NCBI GenBank assembly: GCA_949318235.1
Contig: OX439127.1
Coordinates: forward strand, 34,297,124-34,361,123
Source: Ecdyonurus torrentis
Taxonomy: Eukaryota; Arthropoda; Insecta; Ephemeroptera; Heptageniidae
DNA length: 64,000 nt
Direction of reading: 5' to 3'
The notes below the pieces were generated by a model. That model did no database searches and was not told the origin of the DNA. It saw nothing but the letters and a program-made list of their open reading frames with translations. This document shows, piece after piece, positions 40,074 through 53,537 of this stretch. Numbering within the stretch: position 1 is the stretch's first letter; each line of letters begins with the position of its first letter. A program made the position numbers and the translations under genes.

Positions 40074-41136
40074 TGTAACGCCCCGGCCCGGAAGGGGTTT
40101 TTCCCTACGGTGGCTCCTTCACCACAACCTGGCTCGGTTTAGGGCGGCACGTTACATTTACTCTTTTATGCTATTTAGTATACATTGTCTAGTATTATTA
40201 CTAAACTACTATTTTTACTATTGTTTATACTACTACTTATTTGCCTATGGAAATGAGGGAATATGAAATACACCAAAAACTAAAACACAACTTCCTCTTT
40301 TGTAATCATGTATTATATTCTCCTTGATTATGGTTTCCTAATACATACACAGTTTTACACACACAATCTACTGATATATTAGGTAGATGTGAATTCAATA
40401 ATATTGCATACTTATTTTACCATACAAAAGCAGAGCCAATAATTAAAGTACCTTAATTATCTTATATATCATGTCAAAGCTTACCATGTGCTTGCCTACC
40501 ACGAAGTGCCAATGGACACTACTCGCGTTCTTCTCGTTCTCGCAAAATACCTTATAATCGTCGTCACGTATTCTGTACAGGGGGGATACCCTCGACCCAA
40601 CTATGGGGAGGTCCACCAAACCTGCGCTCCTCCTGAGATCCTCGGATTTCCCTCGAGTCTGTATCAGGCGGCCATTACAGGTGCCCGGGCAGTTTCTTGC
40701 AAAACAGCCTACTCGTTCCTCGTCCAAGCCAAGAGAGAGCGAGCTTACATCCGTCTCAAGTCATTTCTCATAACTTGGGCGGAGCATGGCTCGCTTACAC
40801 AAAAGCTTAATTACGTTCGTCCAATACGGACTGATATTATAATTTTACGTGATAATAAGTTAGTCATACTACTGACCTAATTTTCCTACAACATTTCTTG
40901 ACAAGCTTTGACATACCTTCATTTAGTGTATTAAATCTACTTACATTTTTCTGCCAATTAAACTAATAATAAAACAAGGCAGTTTTGTTTACAAACAAAA
41001 CTGACCCGGCAAGCAGCGCATTACGCGTTTCACTTTGCCGCATGGTTTTGACTTCGCGCGCTATAATTTAAAGGAGTTTCACTTAAAACACAAAACTTCT
41101 AAAGAGCCTTGTTTTACACAGAGCCTGGGGGTTACA
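40074..41136 (-). repeat. LTR (5' LTR in element orientation)
   Basis: Same length and sequence as 36903-37965 as far as I compared (ends, and both translated frames are identical). Confidence 0.93.
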
Positions 41137-41193
41137 ACTGCACGAGTTTTGTGCTACGCTCAACCTCTTATTATATGGACCTTGGTGTTCAAT

Positions 41194-42900
41194 ATGTTAT
41201 TTTTTTCTCTCCTATATAGCTACGCAATGTTGTGCCGTTAATTCTTGTCTTTCCGTCTTCCTTTTAACCACTACTCCTTTGTAAACCTATTGTCTTCGTT
41301 TTCCACTAATTTGTTACTACCAGCCACCGGCTTCATATAGTCATTAAATCCATCTTCATAATCGTTCACCACGTGGAGTGCGTGCAGAGGAGGACATGTT
41401 GACCATAAGCCATAAGTCATATAGTTAAAGTGAAGTGGAAATAGTGTAGAGGCCGATCGGGTGACATAGTTTCGCTCCGGGGCTCGTCTGCACACATTTA
41501 CCACGGATCTTGGATGTGGACGTCTTCAGCCCGGACTTCTTCATAATCGGTTACTGTTCCGCCCAGAAAGACGGAACGGTTTACATCTCGAGGAGAAGCC
41601 TCGACTGGTCAAATTGCTAATAAGGCAGTGCCGCGACTGATATACATTCATGTGCATGTGACACCACGTCCCACGGCACATGAAAGCGTGGGCCAGTAAA
41701 AAACGTTTATCAATCAAAAAATCAGCTACGCAATGTTTATAAATTTTGTTAATATTCAAAATCAAAATAGTTTGTTTTGTATGTGTGTTACTCTCTCTAC
41801 TCCTTCTTTCCTATTTATTTAGTTTTCTGAGTAATTGTTATTATAGCTTAATTTAAGTTTAAGCAAATACTATAAGTTTGAAGTAAAATCATGAAATCAT
41901 GTCTACATATTATATAATAAGGATAGAAGACTGTATATTTTCCCTATGGGCTGAAGCAACACTTCTACATCCCAGTTTCATTTTGCACAAGAGGAAAGAG
42001 CACAGCAAAATAAACACTACTGTATTCCCTAAATAGCACCACTGGCCAAGCATCACCTATCTGATTATCTGTTAACCTAAGATTAGGTGCTATATAGGGT
42101 GTATCTTTTACAATGTTAAATGAGTGGGCATTTATCATGACCAAGGGTTGAAATTTTTGTAGAAAGCTTTACTTAGCTTTGTAAATGTGTAAAATGTAAA
42201 TCAAGAATCCAGTAGTTCATTTATGCTGCAATTAGTATATTGTCCTGCATGTCCTGTTTTACAGCACCATAATATGAAAAAGGTTGCAAGATTGATTTAT
42301 CCAATGAAGCAATAAAATTATAGCAATAACTTTTGTTAAATAAAAATGGCCAACCCGCCATGGAAGAACCCGAATCTTAATTATGATTGGGTTTCGGAAG
42401 TCTCGGGAGTGTAAATATGTAAATAACTAGCATAAGTTGTACCTCGCCTAGAGGTTTGATAGAGAAAAAAAAAATAACAATAAAACTATTTCCTCAATGT
42501 TACTGCCTTCAAATTCAAAATGATCAACTGAAATTTTGATTCACTTTCAAGTGCATGTAACTATAATGTTCATCAAGCCCCAAGAGCTTACTATATCTTT
42601 TAATTATCTACAGATGGAAAGAAGAAAAAAAAAAAAAAAAGTAAGTAAGTTACAAATCATCATATCTGTACTAATAATCGTATCTGCTCCTTATGTGGGA
42701 TGTCACGTGATCAGTATCATCTCCTCACATGTACTAAGAGACATTTAAGTATGGGCTATTATGCCGAGGGCACCAATCAGCATGTATAATGCTGTTATTT
42801 GATTTTGATATTATTATGTAATGTTTATGAGTATGCCTTTTTAATAGATTGAATGTTTAGATTATGTTGCACACGCATTGTTTAATAAACTTTAAAAAAA
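41194..42900. other. Intergenic DNA with dispersed repeats
   Basis: 41925-42080 (AAGGATAGAAGACTGTATAT, CCCTATGGGCTGAAGCA, CTGGCCAAG) is related to 49305-49475. 42650-42800 is related to 28580-28700. The part at 41270-41700 has moderate GC content and open frames but no recognised protein. Confidence 0.5.
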
Positions 42901-43067
42901 AAAAAAAAAAAAAAAGCATCAAAGTTCCTGATGTCCAATTGACCTTGAAAAAATAAATTTCAGCAGATCAACCATAAAATTATGAACTTTTCCATTTCAG
43001 GTCATTGCATCGCAGCAAAAAATATTTGTCAAGGTCAAATGAACATCGGACATTATAGCAGGCCACC

Positions 43068-43299
43068 CAAGGTCCATATATAAGAGGTTAGATGCTCCTG
43101 GGAAAATTGTTGGCCAAGGTCGCGCAGCTAAACGGAATTCACCAAAGACGTCATATTACCGGGTGTATTTTTATTCACCTTATCAGTGACGTAACTGGTG
43201 AACGGCATCGTATCGCCTTAGAACCAAGTACAATCCATCGCAAAATGAAATCAAATGCGCGAGTTTTGAGCTACACTCAACCTCTTTATTATATGGACC
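43068..43299. mobile_element. Mutator-like MITE, third copy, right end shortened
   Basis: It starts CAAGGTCCATATATAAG and ends TATATGGACC without the final TTG. No 9-bp duplication remains. The interior matches the copy at 3476-3713. Confidence 0.8.
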
Positions 43300-43472
43300 A
43301 CCTATGAAATATTGAAAATCAATACTCGGAGCACAACATTTTTTTCCAAAGACATTTTTATTCATAATAACCACCCAGTAAGCTGGATAACGAAAAAATA
43401 AATCTGGTGTAGTTATTCAAGAAATTTCCCTCACTATTCCAGTTTGAGATAAAAGATACAACCAAGGGTGAG

Positions 43473-43473
43473 A

Positions 43474-43550
<77 letters not shown>
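43473..43550. repeat. (AG)n microsatellite
   Basis: About 38 AG units. Confidence 0.97.
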
Positions 43551-43553
<3 letters not shown>

Positions 43554-43689
43554 CTTGACTCCAAATTTTGAATTTTTCCATTGCAGGACATTTGCAGCAA
43601 AAAAAAAAAAAAAAAAAATCCCCACCGGCCAAATAGACATAATAGCAGCACCAGAAATAGCTTCACACACACACATAAGTATATATATA

Positions 43690-43782
43690 TATATATCTTA
43701 TTGCGAAAAAAAGGCGTATCTCTTTTGCTTCCACTGACAAAAAACGAGATAGGCCTTTTTTTCGCATCAAGATCAATATATA
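43690..43782. mobile_element. TATCGAT-group hairpin element H5
   Basis: TTATTGCGAAAAAAAGGCGT then ATCTC pairs with GAGATAGGCCTTTTTTTCGC then ATCAAGATCAATATA. The loop contains GACAAAAAACGAGAT, as in H1. A TA run flanks the left end. Confidence 0.65.
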
Positions 43783-44100
43783 TCATCGTGCCGCCACTAT
43801 AATAACTAATGTCTACTTGACTGTTGATCTTTTTTTCATATTAACCCCAGTTTGTATTTTTCCACTGAACATTTGTAGGAAAAAAAAAACAAAAAAAGAG
43901 CCAAGGTCAATTGGACATCATAGTAGCACCTAGATGATATATCGAGGGTGCTCCAATATAATGTCCGAAATCCACTTGACCTTGAAAAATAAACGTCTTC
44001 TGATTCATGCCAAATTTTTATTTGTTTTCGCTTCAGGGACACTTGCAGCAAAAAATATTTCCAAAGTCAAGTGAACTTGAGATATTATAGCACAGTACCC

Positions 44101-44800
<700 letters not shown>

Positions 44801-44802
44801 GT

Positions 44803-45245
44803 ACAGTGGACTTAAAATAAAAAGTTGTCATTCAAAATTGTTCAATTTTTGCGTGCCACAAAATATTGTGAGTAAACAAGAGATCTCGGCTTTCTATGTC
44901 AATAATTTTGAGATGTTTTACACGAAGTTTGGAAAATAAAGACGAATATTGACGAAGAAGAGTAATCAGGTGATCAGCTCGAGCAGCTTCTCTAGCAAGC
45001 CAAACAAAATCCTCATGCTGCTCGTCCACTACCTTCACTTGCTCGACTCAACCTGTCTCTTCTTCTCTCTCTCTCTCTCTCTCTCTCTCGCTCTCTTTCA
45101 TAGTTTTATTCTTATTTGATACTTAATAATATAGGCATAGCTTTGATATTTTAATAATTTAAAAGGTAACATGTTGTTAGGGTCAAAGTAATTTATTTGT
45201 TTATTCATTTATTTACAAAATGTTTTTTATTAGTAAAACAAAAAC

Positions 45246-45282
<37 letters not shown>

Positions 45283-46252
45283 GAGAGTGGCAGAGATAGA
45301 GTGAACTAAAGACAGATTGAGTCAGGCAGCACGAGGATTGTTTGACTTGTTAGAGAAGCAGCTCGAGCTGATCACTAGGGACCGGATTTTCAGTTTTGAA
45401 AATGTGCATTTTCAGTGCTGAATTCAGTCGTTTTTTTGCATAATCAGTTTGCAAAAACAGCAAAATCAGTTCACTTTCAGTTCAATTATACAAAAACAGT
45501 GAAATTCAGTTTTGATAATTTTTAACTTAAAAACAAAAATTTATCAACAGAGGAGGATAAAATTTATATTTTTTATGAAAAAAAAAATCGGTTAAATTAT
45601 TATCCAATACACTTTACCAGCGAGTATCAATGAGAGCTGTTCTTTGTCTTTTTGAACTTCTTTTTAACAATTTTTTTTAATGGTGTTCAGTTGAATTCAG
45701 ATAGTTTTGAGATATGCTTTGAAAATAATTTTCTAAAAAAAAAAATAATAATAATAAAAATAAAACTTTTTCTTTTCTTTTCTTTCTTTCGTCCTTTTTC
45801 TTTTTTTTTTTTCTGTTAAAACACGTTATTTTAAGTTTTTGTACGGTAAAAGTCCATTTTCAGTTTCCAAAAACTGAGAAAAACTGGGAAAAACTGACAA
45901 AAACTTAAAATAACTGACCCAGTTTACAAATTTCAAAAACAGTTTTTTTCAGTCCAAACTTTTTTGCATTTTTGGCAATAAAACTTCATGATTCGTCGAC
46001 ATCTGAACTCAGATGTGACCTAGCATGCATATTTCAAAAACTGAACAAACTGGAGATCCGGTCCCTACTGATCACCTATGAGCGCGATAGAAGTGACTTC
46101 ATCTCTTCTTCGTCTTCTTTTTCCGAACTTCGTGTCAAACATCTCAAAATTTTTTACATAAAAAGCGAGATCTCTCATTTACTCATAATATTTTGTGGCG
46201 CAGAAAATAGATCAAGTTTGAATGGTAACTTTTAATTTTAACTCCACTGTAC
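44803..46252. mobile_element. pogo/Tigger-like foldback element with TA duplication, carrying a nested hAT element
   Basis: The left end CAGTGGACTTAAAATAAAAA and the right end TTTTAATTTTAACTCCACTG are flanked by TA on both sides. The arms pair over more than 200 bp (for example GCCACAAAATATTGTGAGTA with TACTCATAATATTTTGTGGC, and TGAGATGTTTTACACGAAGT with its complement near 46130). CAGTGG ends with TA targets are typical of pogo/Tigger-type Tc1/mariner relatives. The hAT element at 45376-46067 interrupts the right arm; without it the arms are continuous. Confidence 0.75.
45376..46067. mobile_element. hAT-type non-autonomous element with perfect 8-bp target duplication
   Basis: This 692-bp element begins TAGGGACCGGATTTTCAG and ends CTGGAGATCCGGTCCCTA. 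It is flanked by CTGATCAC at 45368-45375 and 46068-46075. The TAGGG end fits the YARNG rule of hAT termini. Inside, CAGTTTTTG-like words recur many times in both orientations, which could be subterminal transposase-binding repeats. No coding frame. Confidence 0.88.
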
Positions 46253-46337
46253 ATTACATAAAGCAATTAAAATTCCAATATTGAAATAAGGAGTGTGACA
46301 CAGAAAACAATCAATATTCATGCTTAGGAAAGTAAAA

Positions 46338-46343
46338 TTTATT
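46338..46343 (-). terminator. RPL35: RPL35 polyadenylation signal AATAAA
   Basis: The minus strand reads TAATAAA across the stop codon, so the canonical hexamer shares two bases with TAA. Confidence 0.7.
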
Positions 46344-46491
46344 AAGCTTTAACAGCATACACTCGAGGAGGATTCTTGCGAAGCTTACAGATTTCTTTCT
46401 TAGTTTTGATTCTGGATTCATGTTTGGAGAGTGCACGGCGCATAGCACGGGTCTTTTTGGGCCTCAAGTCCAGAGGCTTATACTTGCTGTT
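46342..46491 (-). CDS. RPL35: RPL35 coding exon 4 and stop
   Basis: It encodes 49 residues from [10 protein letters not shown] to YAVKA and the TAA stop. Polyadenylation signal AATAAA overlaps the stop. Confidence 0.96.
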   Translation of the reverse strand, partial: NSKYKPLDLRPKKTRAMRRALSKHESRIKTKKEICKLRKNPPRVYAVKA

Positions 46492-49400
46492 CTGTAACAC
46501 AAAAATGTTCAATTGAAAACATCTACCTACAAAAAGTATAAGTTTCATGTTACACCACGTGTTTACTGTTTTGAAAACACAGTGTCCCACAAACACTTAT
46601 TCTTTTCAAATCTGCTCATGTAAAACACGCACTAAATTGCTAACTCTAACATCTGTATTTGCATGTTTTAGGGTCTTTTAAAGTGATTCTAGTGTTAAAA
46701 CATTAATGAAATTATACTGCATCTATGTTTATCGCTATAATGACAAATCTTATCAAAAATTTGACTATAGCCTTTAAAATTACCATAAAAGCAGTTACAT
46801 GTTTAACAGGCTATAATATTTTGGCATTTTCAATAAAGGGAATGCCACCCCAATCAAGTACCTGGATGGTAATTATCACCATAAAATAGTGCCCCCCCCC
46901 CCCCCCCCCCAAAGCTGCAGTTCTGTTTTCTTAAATCAGTAGTTTCCACCAGAATCATAATATGCTTACCAACTTGAAAATACTAGGAAAAATACGGTGA
47001 ACACACTTTTGAACGAGAAAGAGATATACGATACAAGCAAGAGCAGAAGGAAAGGAGTAAAGGTAGGCAGCTGGCCAATTAGGCAAATTTAAACATATTG
47101 TAAATACACCAGCCGATAAGGCCTTGGCCCTTGTTGGATTTTGTAAAATAATTAAGAAAAAAAAATGCATACATTGATTCTTTAGGCAAAAGTCAGCGAC
47201 ACTTGTGAGGGTACTTTTTTTATGGCAACAATTACCATCATTGAAGGGAGGGGGGGGGGGGGGCTCCCTTTATTTACATCTTTAAAGCACCTTAAGTTAC
47301 ACTAATTAAAAATTGAACCGTGCAATCTAAATTTTCAAGACATCAATTAATGTTGTTCATAAACCCTGTTTTCTGCTACTAAAATGACTATCTATTATGG
47401 TTATTTAAATGTAATGTGCAGATTTTTGTAGAAGGAAAACAGGGTTTACAAACAACACTATTGTCTTTTTATAATCTGAGAAAAGTTCCTAATAAGAGTG
47501 TTCATACAGAGCAATAATACTGTTTTGTTTTTTGTTTTGTTTTTTAACTGCAGCAACACTCTGTGTGACTTGGAAAACAATATGCCATCAGTTTTATGTC
47601 TCCTTGTTAACATACTTTATGCCAATTTTCACTTACCTTATACAACTTTCTTAGATTTTCCTTCTGCTTTTGGTGCATAACTATGTAGACACGTGCTATG
47701 GCTTTTCTCACCACTCGACTGAAAATAAAATTAAAGGAAATCAAGATTTAAAATTGCATATATCATTATTAAACTACCATTACTACAAAAGTTTTAGATT
47801 TTAAACATAGCCTACTCCATAACCCATAATAGCGTTTGACATACTGTATAACACAAATATTTTTAATTTTATTGTTTTATGGTACTATCATGTATTTAAA
47901 TGAGGAATTGCATCAACTTATGTTTCCATACCATCAGGTCCAAATGTTTTCTCCCACTTAAGTATAATGACAGTGTTTATAATTTATATATATTATTTAA
48001 ATGGTAATGCCACCACAACCATAATTGGTGCACAAAAAACCATTGTTTATACATATTGTACATTTTTTCTTCTTCTGTCAGTACTACCCCTTTGCAGAGG
48101 GGAGTGACTCAAGACACACTTTATTATATTATTATTTTGACTGATTGTTTTTTCAATTATTTCAACTGACTTTTAGATTGAATGTTTCTACAAATTGCCC
48201 TGCAAAAGTAATTTGCTCCTTCCATGGCCACTCATACAGGACTGAATTTTGTGTACTGCAAAGTATTCCAGTAAGGAGAATGCCATGTGTATCAGTTTAT
48301 ATAGGAACATATGTAACAAAAGAAGACTAGATAGAGTGAAGCATATGTGGGTGATTAATACAAGTGCTTGAAACAGTGATTAAACTACGTAACATGCCCT
48401 TTTAATTCATTAAACACAAAATGGGACATCCAAAAGCATATTCAATTTTATTATTACTCAAATGTAACGCTGCAAGAGAGAGGTAAAGTAGGCAAAATGC
48501 ACAAATTTTGAACATTTCTGACGTCAGGATTGTTCACATTCAATAGAAAAAGTTGTGCAGGTTGCATAACCTGAAATTTTGATTATACGTTTACTTAGGG
48601 CATCAAAATTTGGTTCTTGGACAAAATAATTATATTTTTGAAAATCCTTTCTTGTGTTTAATAAATTAAAAAGGCATGTTGTATGGTCTGGACTATTCCT
48701 TTTAAGGGGTAGTCAACAATGATTTTTTAAATAGTGATTATCATGTTATTAAATCTCCTGAAAACATGGTCTCAATTTTTAATTAGTAACGCGCTGCGAT
48801 CAAAAGCTGTTAGAGCGACTCCTAACATATGGGTGCGTACCGTCATTTGACGTGAGCGCTGTGCAGTGCTGTAGCAATACGGTACGACTTCTGAGCAATT
48901 TGGATACTTTGCGCTAGCAAATACGGTACGTCTGCCTCTGTGAGCCGCCTCACCTATTCACTTTCAGAAGCCGGCAGAGGTTCTCAGCATCAGCTGTTGC
49001 TCGTATGGGTCTCTTCAGTAAACACTGTGAAGCGCTGACAGTGGTGATACGGTATGTTTTTTTCAGCACTCTCAGCGCTCGCAACTGTATACAGTACGCA
49101 TCCTATATCACAGCTCAACTTGCTCTCACGTTAGTTTGGCGCAAGTGCAAATTACTCTAATATTTGCATAAATTATTTTACTACATATCTGTGGATTTTT
49201 TTTTTTATTTATGTTAAATATTATAGCGGGAGCAAAAATTAGAGTAACTCAAAATTACGCCAATCTAGCATGAGAGCCAGTTTAGTTGTGACCACTGATC
49301 TATATAAGGAAATGAGGATAGCTGACTGTATATGCTCCCTATGCTGGGCTGAAGCAATTTCTACCTTCAGCTGTTTCCTGTCTTAAGAGGCAGAACAAAA

Positions 49401-52400
49401 GGCAAAATAGCAGGGGCACAAATGTTTTAATTTCTATACTGAAACTCCAGAAAGTTATAACTGGCCAAGTAACTTTATTGATCCTCATTATACAAGCGTG
49501 CAAACATCTTTGTCAAAAGAGGCATTTGTTGCACTTAAAGACTATATTATTATGCAGCATATAATTACTCCGGGATCATTCCTAGTTTCTCTCAAAAGTC
49601 TTTAAGGACTGACAAAGGTAGGTTGAAGTTAGGTTTAGGTAGGTTGGTTTAGTGCCAAAAACTATCCAAATTGTTTATTGTGTTTGTTAGCAAGAATTTC
49701 ACCAAACTATGGTATAGCTCTAGCTGGTTTCTCCTATCCTCTTTTCTTAAATTTATCAGATCTAAATATCTCCCATTTCATTTTTTTATAGGTATTAATA
49801 TTCAGTATCATGTAATGACTCCAAAAAATAATCTCATCATACTGAAGCAAAGAAATTTAACCTTACTGTTTCATATTAGGATGCTAATTCCTACTGTTCT
49901 CACACTACTCAAATTACCATTGCATCATTTGCTTTCTTTAGATTCATAACATGAAGTATACATATTCTGTCAATTCAGTTTTAATATTTTATTGATTATT
50001 TAATTTTTAACTATTTAGGAAGTGCTTACTTGCTCAGCAGCTTGTATATTTTCTACATTGTTGATCAGACGCAAATTACCCTTTGCTTAACATCATTGCA
50101 AGCAGCACAGCGTTTAAACGAAGTTGACTTTGAATTTAATTTTTAATTGGCACACTATCACCCACTAGTTAAGGTATTTCTATAGATAGGTAATCCAAAG
50201 AGAATATCGTTATTCAATTTTCTGTTGCCTTTCAATTTATTTTATCCTGGAAGTTATATTTTGTTGCCCATTTGATCAATGTAATTTTGACCCGCAATAC
50301 ACGTCTCCAGCTGACCAGTACTTTTCAGCCGAAATCCTCTCTGGATTACATAGGTTATCTACTTACATTACCACTAGTTAGCTATATTTTAAAATTTAAA
50401 GAGAAGCTGCTTTGCGAAGAAAATCGGGTTTGTTCAGGTAAGTGCCACTAGCTCAGCTTAGTGCTTGCAAAACACATGCTAGTCATTATTAGATGTGGCT
50501 AGTGTTACTGTCTCTTGTTTAGTGTTAATATATATTATCAAAGTATGTAGATCCTAAAGACCCCCCCCCCCCCTTCTTTCTTTTAATTCAATTCAGAGTG
50601 TATAAATAATCATGTAAGTGCAACAGTGCAGTTGCAACTAATCATGACATCCCAATTAGTGACCAGATTAGATATGCATTAACATAAAAACACCAACTTG
50701 TTTTTTGTCACACGAAGCAATATGTTTGAGTCCAGCGTCATCTTCATAACGTTCGGAAACGACTTACACATTTTGCTTAGCTTGACTAAAAACGAGCTAC
50801 ACATTTTGCTCGCAACAAGGTCGATATACCAAATCATTATGAAGAGATCAGATTGGGGGAATGCTGATTAAGATGTTGTTAAACTAAAATTTGGCACAAT
50901 AGCACTTACTTCAGAAAACTAATTCAAAACTATTACAAATTTGGAGAGCCATTATGCTACATATTCAGCTATTTTGAAATATTGATCCCTCAAAGCTGAA
51001 CAATTTTCATTGTATCACTGTGTTACATTCTTATCTTCAGGCCCTCTGAAAATTTAAATAAAGGTAGTGTATCAAAGAAAGGGCCTTTAACGTTTTCTTT
51101 CACCATAGCTACTGAAGAAGTATTCTAGTTCATTACATTAAAAAAATAAATACTAATAATAATAATAATAAAAAAAGCACAAAAATTTATTTGGTTCAAT
51201 TTTGGCGTTTGTATTTTGATTATTTGTCTGAATATGGTGAAAAATATAGCGGCTATCTATCATCAATCTAAAATCAAAGTACTTGCACTTTGAATAGAAA
51301 TATTTATGCCCTGTGTGGGCCTAACTACCTTCGACTCAGTGTGACTTATATATAACAACTTTGTCGTCTTTGTCAGTGCAATAAAAATTCAAAACCAACT
51401 GCACAATAAATTGATTAGTCAAACTACTTTTTGCATAGAAAAATAAATTTTAATGCCTCCCCTAAATTTAAGCTGCTTGTGGTTTTTAAAAAGATGGAGA
51501 GTACACCGAGAGAGGAAAATATAAATGCATTCCAGATATGGGGGTGGCGCGCCCCATGCTGTGTCCAGTCTATGTAGCACAACCTTCCCTAGCTTGCAAG
51601 GACTAAATTCAAAGCTTTTTACTACAAAAACGATCCCTCACTTGATTTATAATTTACACAAAAAATGTGATTTGCCATGCGTAATTAGACTCCCTCATGA
51701 TCTTCAGCAATATTTTTACTCCTTACTAGTGTCTTGCTTTGAAAACTAAAATGTGCCATGACTGCATAAATACCAGGTGGTAGAGGTTTAAAATGAAGAA
51801 AATGTGTGTTTGCCCTTGTGACATCATCAGTAGGCAAACCTAAGTACCCGAAAAAAAAAAAATGTTCTATTATAGATTTGAACTTGGTACTCATAATAAG
51901 TACAAAATATGCAATGAAACGATTTAGGGTTGTACAACCCCTTTAACAATAGGCCAAGAAAAGTAAAAAAAAAAGTGGAAAAAAATTAGGACAAGTCTGA
52001 ATTTTTCAGGGTTGGTAGAGACCATTGCCCCAAGCTTTCTACCAAAAGTTACTAAAAATTTCCCTTGAGCTTTTCCGGAAAAGCGGAAAAATCTGCCAAA
52101 TGTTAACTAATAAAGTTAACTAATAAAGATACGTTAAAAATTCAAATGGATTCTTGTTCCTTGGATCAAACTACATTGAAAACACATATTTTCCAAAAAA
52201 ATATGTTAACAGTAATGGAGGTGGAATTTTCCAAATTTGTCACTTTACCACTTCAGCTATTTTCTCCACATTTTCACACTTTGTACAAAAACTTGAAACT
52301 TTAGACATAATGATTAACACAGTCTATTGTAAAAAATGTAACAAACAAAATGAGATACAATCTATTAAGGTATCTTAGTTTTAAACGGAGTTATGCCCGG

Positions 52401-53292
52401 AAAAGCATAAGCGTCTATGGCTTGCACAGCATGCTATACCCATAGATTCTCCTGCTTTTCCGGGCATAACTCCGTTAAAAATTAAGATACTTTTATAAAT
52501 CATATCTCATTTTGTTTGTTACATTTTTTTACAATAGACTGTGTTAATTATTATGGTCTAAAATTTCAAGTTTTTGTACAAAATGTGAAAATGTGGAGAA
52601 AATAGCTGAAGTGGTAAAGTGACGAATTTGGAAAATTCCACCGCCATTACTGTTGACATAATTTTTACAATATATTTTACAAATTGCAAAAGGCCCTGCA
52701 CTGTGACTGATGTGGTGTACATTTAAAAAATATATCTATTAACAAGTCATACTGATAAATTTCACACCTTTCATCTTTCAATGACCAATAATATTGGACT
52801 GAATTAATTCCATATTCAGTTAGTTTGTTTATACTAGTGGATGATACAATTATCCTTAGATATAGGACTGGTTACACTTACCATCAAGAAAGATAAATGT
52901 ATTCAACCCAAACAAAAAAGCTGCTGTATAAAAGCATAGAACACCTTGAACAAAAAAGTTGTGTAATATCCTAACAAACCTGAAAATCAATGTTGATTTG
53001 GCCGAAGTCATTGATTTCTAATTTATTTTCCAAATTAGAAAAAATCAATGACTCCGGCCAAATCAATGTTGATTTTCAGGTTTGTTAGGATATTACACAA
53101 CTTTTTTGTTCAAGGTGTTCTACACCTATAATATATTCTCATTAGTCTAATTTATAACAGCTTTTTCATTTGGATTTTGTACATGTGTTTAAATATCAAG
53201 TATATGGCAATTGTACTAATTATCGTCATAATTGACGCGATTATCAGTTTTTTGTTTGTTTTTAAATAATAAATTTTATTCATTTGAGAGTC

Positions 53293-53368
<76 letters not shown>

Positions 53369-53537
53369 TTCTCGCGTCAAGATGAAGCTACTACACTTTA
53401 CAAATTTGCGGCTACCTGGAGCTTTTCCTACCTGTTTTATATAGCAGATGCTTCAGGTAGCCGTGAATTTGTAAAGTGTAGATCGTTCATTCTTCGGAAA
53501 TTTGTAAAGTGTAGTAGCTTCATCTTGACGCGAAAAG

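Larger units (their letters stand above)
36903..41136 (-). mobile_element. Non-autonomous gag-only LTR retrotransposon, complete, minus orientation
   Basis: Two 1063-bp LTRs (36903-37965 and 40074-41136) bound a 2108-bp interior, with the 4-bp duplication ACTG at 36899-36902 and 41137-41140. On the minus strand the 5' LTR is at 40074-41136. A primer-binding site matching tRNA-Pro at 17 of 18 positions lies 3 nt inside it, and a purine tract AAAAGGGGGGATTT abuts the 3' LTR. The only substantial frame is a gag-like protein. No protease, reverse transcriptase, RNase H or integrase is present, so it needs a helper element. Equal LTR length and identical open frames within both LTRs suggest a young insertion. 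It resembles Ty3/gypsy by duplication size and primer type, which is an inference. Confidence 0.9.
36708..41184. mobile_element. Mutator-like MITE, second copy, split by an LTR retrotransposon
   Basis: The ends CAAGGTCCATATATAAG at 36708 and TATATGGACCTTG at 41184 are flanked by a perfect 9-bp duplication GTGTTCAAT (36699-36707 and 41185-41193). MITE sequence covers 36708-36902 and 41137-41184. Joining these at the shared ACTG restores the uninterrupted arrangement seen in the copy at 3476-3713. Confidence 0.88.
42921..44098. repeat. Cluster of four related 130-bp palindromic units
   Basis: Units at about 42924-43060, 43550-43655, 43800-43930 and 43955-44098 share GATGTCCAATTGACCTTG-like starts, a TTTCCATTTCAGGACATTTG middle with GCAGCAAAAAATATTT, and AAGGTCAATTGGACATCATA ends. 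The start and end of each unit are inverted repeats, so each is itself a small MITE. The cluster is interrupted by a Mutator-like MITE copy, an (AG)n run and hairpin H5. Confidence 0.7.

Noticed and set aside
46492..47636. Possible intronic snoRNA in RPL35
   Set aside because: No pair of C and D boxes with a terminal stem, nor a clear H/ACA pattern, could be seen by eye on the minus strand.
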